This document shows, piece after piece, positions 6,394-10,026 of a stretch of DNA of 10,026 nucleotides. The number at the start of each line of letters is the position of its first letter. Position 1 is the first letter of the stretch. The DNA comes from Euryarchaeota archaeon TMED117 (GTDB lineage Archaea > Thermoplasmatota > Poseidoniia > Poseidoniales > Poseidoniaceae), in NCBI GenBank assembly GCA_002171315.2, contig NHFS02000047.1:19737-29762 (forward strand). Direction: 5' to 3'. The position numbers and the translations under genes were made by a program. The notes beneath the pieces were generated by a model. That model saw only the letters and a list, made by a program, of their open reading frames with translations, was not told the DNA's origin and did no database searches.

Positions 6394-7467
6394 ATGCACA
6401 TGCGCCTTGGTAAATTACTGACAGTAACCCTCTTTGGCGAAAGCCATGGGGCCATGGTTGGCGCTTTGATTGAAGGAATTCCCCCCGGTCTGGTTATCGA
6501 TGAGGATTACATTCAACAATGCATGGACATGAGAAGACCTGGAGGTCATTTCGCAAGTAAGCGTAAGGAAAGTGACATCGTAGAAATCTCAACTGGCGTC
6601 TATGAAGGAGTTTCAACCGGGCAGCCAATTCTCTTGATCATTCGTAACAATGATGCCCGCTCTTCTGATTACAGTTTCATTCCAAATCATCCACGGCCCG
6701 GCCATCAAGATATGGTCATGAACATCAGAACAGATGGCCATGCAGATTTAAGAGGCGGTGGATCATCTTCTGCCCGATTAACAGCAGGTCTTGTGGCTGC
6801 TGCTGCAATCATAAGTCCGCTTCTTGGAGAGATACAAATCGATGCACATGTTGGGGCAATTGGAGATATTGAGGCAAAACCGATCGAATTATGCCCTCCA
6901 GAATGGGAAAACGAACTCTGCAAGTCATTGAGATGCAGAGACCCATCCGCTGCAGAATCCATGAAAGAATGTATTGAAAACGTTCGAAGTGAACGGAATT
7001 CGATTGGAAGCCGTATTGATTTGCGCGTAACAAATCTACCAATTGGAATCGGAGAACCATGGTTCGATGGAATAGAACCCGCTCTTGGTAGAGCGTTTTT
7101 CGCAATACCTGCGTGCAGAGGTGTCGAATTTGGAAGAGGATTCTCTGCTGTAACTATGACAGGTATTGACCATAATAGTCCGTGGGGTGGCTCATCTTCG
7201 AATCCCTTGCAAATAGGAGAACGTCCTGATGGAAGCCTTGCAGGAATGACCTCGGGCTCGGACATTCATGCAAGAATCGCACTCAAACCACCATCAAGTA
7301 TCGCTCAGCAGCAAACAACTCTCGACTTGGCAGAAGATGCTCAGAAACAACTCGTTGTAAAGGGAAGACACGACCCCGTATTAGGACCAAGAGGTGTGAG
7401 TGTGGCTATTGCTATGACAAAAATCGTTCTTGCTGACCTCATTTTGCGGAAAAGGGATGCTTTTTGA
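6394..7467 (+). CDS. aroC: Chorismate synthase
   Basis: Converts 5-enolpyruvylshikimate 3-phosphate to chorismate and phosphate with reduced FMN, the last common step to Phe, Tyr and Trp. 357 residues from ATG 6394, the usual length. Signatures: FGESHG with His18, RRPGGHF, ARSSDY, HPRPGHQD with His104, RGGGSSSAR at 120-128, IPACRGVEFGRGF and KGRHDPVLGPRGV with RHDP at 325-328. Two motifs depart from the family: the normally near-invariant Arg of GGGRSSAR is Ser (residue 124), and the Asn-Ala-Gly-Gly loop is replaced by GERPDGSLAGMTSG. A GTG at 6385 and an ATG at 6400 are other possible starts; the alignment favours 6394 or 6400. No strong ribosome binding site is seen. The stop overlaps the lysC start. 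The fold and pathway place are secure; activity with the altered motifs is inferred. Confidence 0.9.
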   Translation: MHMRLGKLLTVTLFGESHGAMVGALIEGIPPGLVIDEDYIQQCMDMRRPGGHFASKRKESDIVEISTGVYEGVSTGQPILLIIRNNDARSSDYSFIPNHPRPGHQDMVMNIRTDGHADLRGGGSSSARLTAGLVAAAAIISPLLGEIQIDAHVGAIGDIEAKPIELCPPEWENELCKSLRCRDPSAAESMKECIENVRSERNSIGSRIDLRVTNLPIGIGEPWFDGIEPALGRAFFAIPACRGVEFGRGFSAVTMTGIDHNSPWGGSSSNPLQIGERPDGSLAGMTSGSDIHARIALKPPSSIAQQQTTLDLAEDAQKQLVVKGRHDPVLGPRGVSVAIAMTKIVLADLILRKRDAF

Positions 7468-8795
7468 GTTATCGAGTTGTTCACAAATTTGGAGGCTCTT
7501 GCCTTCGCGATTCAACAGATCTTGATCGAATTGCAGAGGTGATTCAAGGAGATCATCAATCGATTGTAATCGTATCAGCACTTTGGGGTACAACAGATCG
7601 ACTGTATCGAGCTGCTAAAGAGCCCCGATATGCGAGCAGACTGGTTCATGACCTCTCTGCACAACATCTCCGTTTTGCTCCTGGTTTGGATACATCAAGT
7701 AATGCTCATCTCTTTTCCTTAGTCTTGCACAGCATCAAAGATTCTTTACGAGAACTTGCTCAAAGACCAAAAGACAATGCAGCACTAAATCGATTGCTGG
7801 CATCGGGTGAACGACTGAGTGCGTTGGTTGTAGCTCATCGGCTTCAGCAGAAAGGTATTGACGCATATCCGCTTGGTGCTGAAGACATTGGGATAACCCT
7901 GGATGGAAATTATTCTGCAACACATGTGGATCTACAAGCATCGAGTACGAAACTAAATCGAGACACTCTGGAAGGTACGCCTGTTATCACAGGATGGTTT
8001 GGTGAGGGCCATAATGGAGAACTTGCAGTACTAAGTCGAGGCGGTTCAGATCACTCTGCGACTGCAATAGCACACCTTGTAGAAGCAGATGAAGTCATCC
8101 TTTGGAAAGACGTCGAAGGAATCTTTTCGATTAATCCGAGATGGGGGGTACGCTCTGAAACGATTCGCTACCTTGGATATCAAGAAGCAATTGAATTATC
8201 TCTCATGGATACGCCTATTTTGCATCCTTCAACAATTGAGCCCCTTATCGAATTTGGAATACCTTTGCATGTCAAACATTTGCACCGTAAGAACAATTCC
8301 GACTTCACAACAATTGGCCCTCAAAAGCAAAGCGTACTCCTCAAAGGTATTGGTTGCCTACCAAATGTAATGAGTTTGGGATTCTCTCACAATCAAGTTG
8401 ATGCGCATCAGCGACACCTCGTTGAGATTCTAGGCAAGTTAGCCAAAGAGGGCATCAACTGGTGGGGATTGGAGTCAAGAATGGGAGATTCCAAGCTCAT
8501 TGTATCACAACATGATATGCATCGAGCAAAAGAAGTGTTTACAAAATCCAATATTTCACCAGAAATTCATCAACATCTTGCCCTCATTTCTCTCATTGGT
8601 TGTGATGATAAGATGTTGGAAATAATCGATAACACTCTTGAAAAAGCTGATTTTAATCTAACATGGTTGAGTAAAACGTCTCATTCAGCAAGAGTTGCCC
8701 TCGATGGAGAGGAATTACCGATCGCTCTTGAACTCTTGAACAAAATGATTCTTGAACAAGTGGATTCAACTCAACCAATGATTGAGCACTCGTGA
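7464..8795 (+). CDS. lysC: Aspartate kinase with C-terminal ACT domains
   Basis: Phosphorylates L-aspartate to 4-aspartyl phosphate, the entry to aspartate semialdehyde, Lys, Thr and Met. 443 residues: an amino acid kinase domain (about 1-285) with HKFGGSCL at 7-14, ASGERLSALVVAHRL at 113-127, VLSRGGSDHSATAIA at 189-203, WKDVEGIFSINPR at 214-226 and MDTPILHP at 248-255, then two ACT-like regulatory segments (about 295-360 and 370-430). The first motif is GGSC instead of the usual GGTS. It starts with TTG, whose last two bases belong to the aroC stop (TTGA overlap of 4 bases); no ATG or GTG is nearby and TTG gives the normal N-terminus. AAGGGAT at 7452-7458 is a weak ribosome binding site. Its place in the aromatic operon fits, because ADH synthase consumes aspartate semialdehyde. 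The ACT segments suggest feedback control by an amino acid not identifiable here. Confidence 0.9.
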   Translation: MSYRVVHKFGGSCLRDSTDLDRIAEVIQGDHQSIVIVSALWGTTDRLYRAAKEPRYASRLVHDLSAQHLRFAPGLDTSSNAHLFSLVLHSIKDSLRELAQRPKDNAALNRLLASGERLSALVVAHRLQQKGIDAYPLGAEDIGITLDGNYSATHVDLQASSTKLNRDTLEGTPVITGWFGEGHNGELAVLSRGGSDHSATAIAHLVEADEVILWKDVEGIFSINPRWGVRSETIRYLGYQEAIELSLMDTPILHPSTIEPLIEFGIPLHVKHLHRKNNSDFTTIGPQKQSVLLKGIGCLPNVMSLGFSHNQVDAHQRHLVEILGKLAKEGINWWGLESRMGDSKLIVSQHDMHRAKEVFTKSNISPEIHQHLALISLIGCDDKMLEIIDNTLEKADFNLTWLSKTSHSARVALDGEELPIALELLNKMILEQVDSTQPMIEHS

Positions 8796-8796
8796 T

Positions 8797-9717
8797 TCAC
8801 TCATCACTGGATTCTCTCTTCTTTTGGATGTATGTCGGCAAATCCAAAGCGAAGAGTGCTCCAACAACCAAGAACACGAAGAGCGTTCCAAGCGCAACGC
8901 CGTAAACAGAACCAAGTTCTACAGATTCACGAAGTCGGGTCGCCGTATCCTCCGAAAGAATACCAACAAACCATGGCAGGATTGTGTTTGCTGAAAGAAC
9001 AATTGTAGCAAGTACAGTAGCAATGACTGGGTTGATGATAAGGGAACGATGATATTTACCAACAATCTTCTTTGGATTCATGACGTAAACTTCGTTTGTT
9101 CGAATACTTGTATCAAGCATCGAGTAACGCATAACACCGTTTGATAATTCAAAGTACATAATGAGCAAAACTGAGTAAATAACAACCAATGATGCAAGAA
9201 GTGTTGGAGAATCTGCTAAACCAAAGAGATCGTTTACGCTTGTCTTAGAGGAAGCAAAGCGCATGATAGCGAGAATGAAGAGAGAATATGAACCGAGCAT
9301 ATATCGAGCATCACGTTGATATGCGCCCCAGAAACCAAGTCCAGTCGCCCCAGCAATAATACCGATTTGGAAGATAAGAGCAAGATCTGAACTTCCCAAA
9401 AGCATGAACCAAATGGTACCTTCTGGAGGTGAGATAATGTAAGTAAGCAAGGCAAGTCCGATGAGAATCACATAGACTCCAAGTTGCATATTCTGAACGA
9501 ATTTATCTGGAGGGAGGAATTTCATCTTTGGAACAATTGGTCCACCGATGAGGCTTTCAATGAATGAGGGCATTTCCAATTCAGGGATAGCATCAGTCGG
9601 GATTTCCGAACCAATACCAGTTTGCCCTGCTAGTTTCTTACGACTCGGCGCGGATGAGCGAACTGTTTTTCCATCATACAAGTGCGATGTGTCGCCAGAT
9701 GCCTTTCTCATTGTCAT
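8797..9717 (-). CDS. Six-helix membrane protein of unknown function, linked to DUF58 gene
   Basis: I do not recognise a family. 306 residues: a hydrophilic, basic N-terminal segment of about 70 residues (RKASGDT, SRKKLAG, then a proline-rich stretch ending PKMKFLPPDKF), then about six hydrophobic helices near residues 76-96, 112-133, 140-156, 170-191, 226-254 and 268-293, and a short charged tail. A soluble loop at roughly 192-225 holds MNPKKIVGKYHRS. No catalytic motif stands out, so a structural or complex-forming membrane role is possible. It starts 9 bases after the DUF58-like gene with a strong ribosome binding site over that gene's stop codon, so both proteins are probably made together. 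Such pairs are common in archaeal and bacterial operons with MoxR ATPases and von Willebrand A proteins. The 3' end is 1 base from the convergent lysC stop. Confidence 0.75.
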   Translation of the reverse strand: MTMRKASGDTSHLYDGKTVRSSAPSRKKLAGQTGIGSEIPTDAIPELEMPSFIESLIGGPIVPKMKFLPPDKFVQNMQLGVYVILIGLALLTYIISPPEGTIWFMLLGSSDLALIFQIGIIAGATGLGFWGAYQRDARYMLGSYSLFILAIMRFASSKTSVNDLFGLADSPTLLASLVVIYSVLLIMYFELSNGVMRYSMLDTSIRTNEVYVMNPKKIVGKYHRSLIINPVIATVLATIVLSANTILPWFVGILSEDTATRLRESVELGSVYGVALGTLFVFLVVGALFALDLPTYIQKKRESSDE

Positions 9718-9720
9718 CGT

Positions 9721-9728
9721 ATCACCTC
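9721..9728 (-). promoter_or_regulatory. Strong Shine-Dalgarno site over the DUF58-gene stop codon
   Basis: Read on the minus strand this is GAGGTGAT, an 8-base complement of the archaeal 16S rRNA 3' end. Together with the preceding T it contains the TGA stop of the upstream gene (9729-9727). The distance to the ATG at 9717 is about 3-5 bases. It decides that start over the nearby ATG at 9711 and suggests coupled translation. Confidence 0.7.
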
Positions 9729-10026
9729 AGAATCCTCTTGCTCCTGCAAGGGCAGTGGAGAGGAGCATATCAGGCTCCCAGTCCATTATGTTAACACCTA
9801 ATCCGCGCAATTCTCCCATCAGAACATCTCGTTCAGTCTTCATGACTTCATATCCTGTTCTGTCGAGCCTACGTGCATCAAATTCAAACTCAAGAGAAGA
9901 AGGAGAGAGCACTGTGACATCAAAGTCACGAGCACGGAAATCTCTCAGAGCGCTTACAATGGTTGGATCGTCTTCAAGATTTGACAAGAAGATGATTGGG
10001 CTACCTTTGTTGATGTGAGGTAGAAT
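9727..10026 (-). CDS. DUF58-like protein, C-terminal part (5' end beyond window)
   Basis: Only the last 99 codons are present; the frame is open to the right edge, so the start lies outside. The fragment begins with a beta strand, SPIIFLSNLEDDPTIV, where the LSNLEDD pattern recalls the VISDLED strand of the von Willebrand A-like fold in DUF58 proteins. It continues with DFDVTVLSPSSLEFEF, and ends with an Arg-rich segment, LRGLGVNIMDWEPDMLLSTAL, like the C-terminal R-x-L-x-x-x-G-x-x-V-x-x-W-x-P pattern of that family. DUF58 proteins are usually encoded with MoxR-type AAA ATPases and membrane proteins; their exact job is unclear. The coupled downstream gene encodes a six-helix membrane protein, which agrees. 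The family call rests on a short fragment, so moderate confidence. Confidence 0.68.
   Translation of the reverse strand: MLPHINKGSPIIFLSNLEDDPTIVSALRDFRARDFDVTVLSPSSLEFEFDARRLDRTGYEVMKTERDVLMGELRGLGVNIMDWEPDMLLSTALAGARGF

Noticed and set aside
6705..7265. 186-codon minus-strand ORF
   Set aside because: It lies wholly within chorismate synthase, which is supported by conserved motifs on the plus strand; the antisense product has no recognisable domain.

Overview
The window looks like chromosomal DNA from a euryarchaeon, most likely a marine Thermoplasmatota of the Marine Group II (Poseidoniales) type. The reasons are: PurP-type formate-dependent purine synthesis; the archaeal aromatic route (ADH synthase plus 3-dehydroquinate synthase II, followed by a GHMP-family shikimate kinase); compact head-to-tail genes; moderate G+C; and Shine-Dalgarno sites inside operons with a leaderless-looking start at one first gene. 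The lineage is inferred from gene content, not from a marker gene.

Left part: an incomplete tryptophan 2,3-dioxygenase gene (minus strand) runs off the left edge. A short spacer (about 115 bases between the chosen starts) separates it from the divergent purP gene. PurP ends 6 bases from the convergent end of a 439-residue protein with one N-terminal membrane helix, a long charged coiled coil and a C-terminal DUF2135-like beta domain.

Centre: a divergent promoter region (about 100 bases) leads into a tightly packed plus-strand operon: ADH synthase (aroA'), dehydroquinate synthase II (aroB'), archaeal shikimate kinase, chorismate synthase (aroC) and aspartokinase (lysC). These supply steps 1, 2, 5 and 7 of the archaeal route to chorismate. 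The operon also carries the first enzyme toward aspartate semialdehyde, the amino-acid precursor that ADH synthase uses in archaea. Dehydroquinate dehydratase, shikimate dehydrogenase and EPSP synthase are not in the window.

Right part: the operon ends tail to tail, 1 base away from a minus-strand pair. This pair is the 3' part of a DUF58-like gene entering from the right edge and, coupled to it by a stop codon that overlaps a strong ribosome binding site, a six-helix membrane protein of unknown function.

No tRNA, rRNA, CRISPR, insertion sequence or phage gene was seen. Most of the window is ordinary biosynthesis. The least understood items are the coiled-coil/DUF2135-like membrane protein, the DUF58/membrane-protein pair and a chorismate synthase with altered family motifs.
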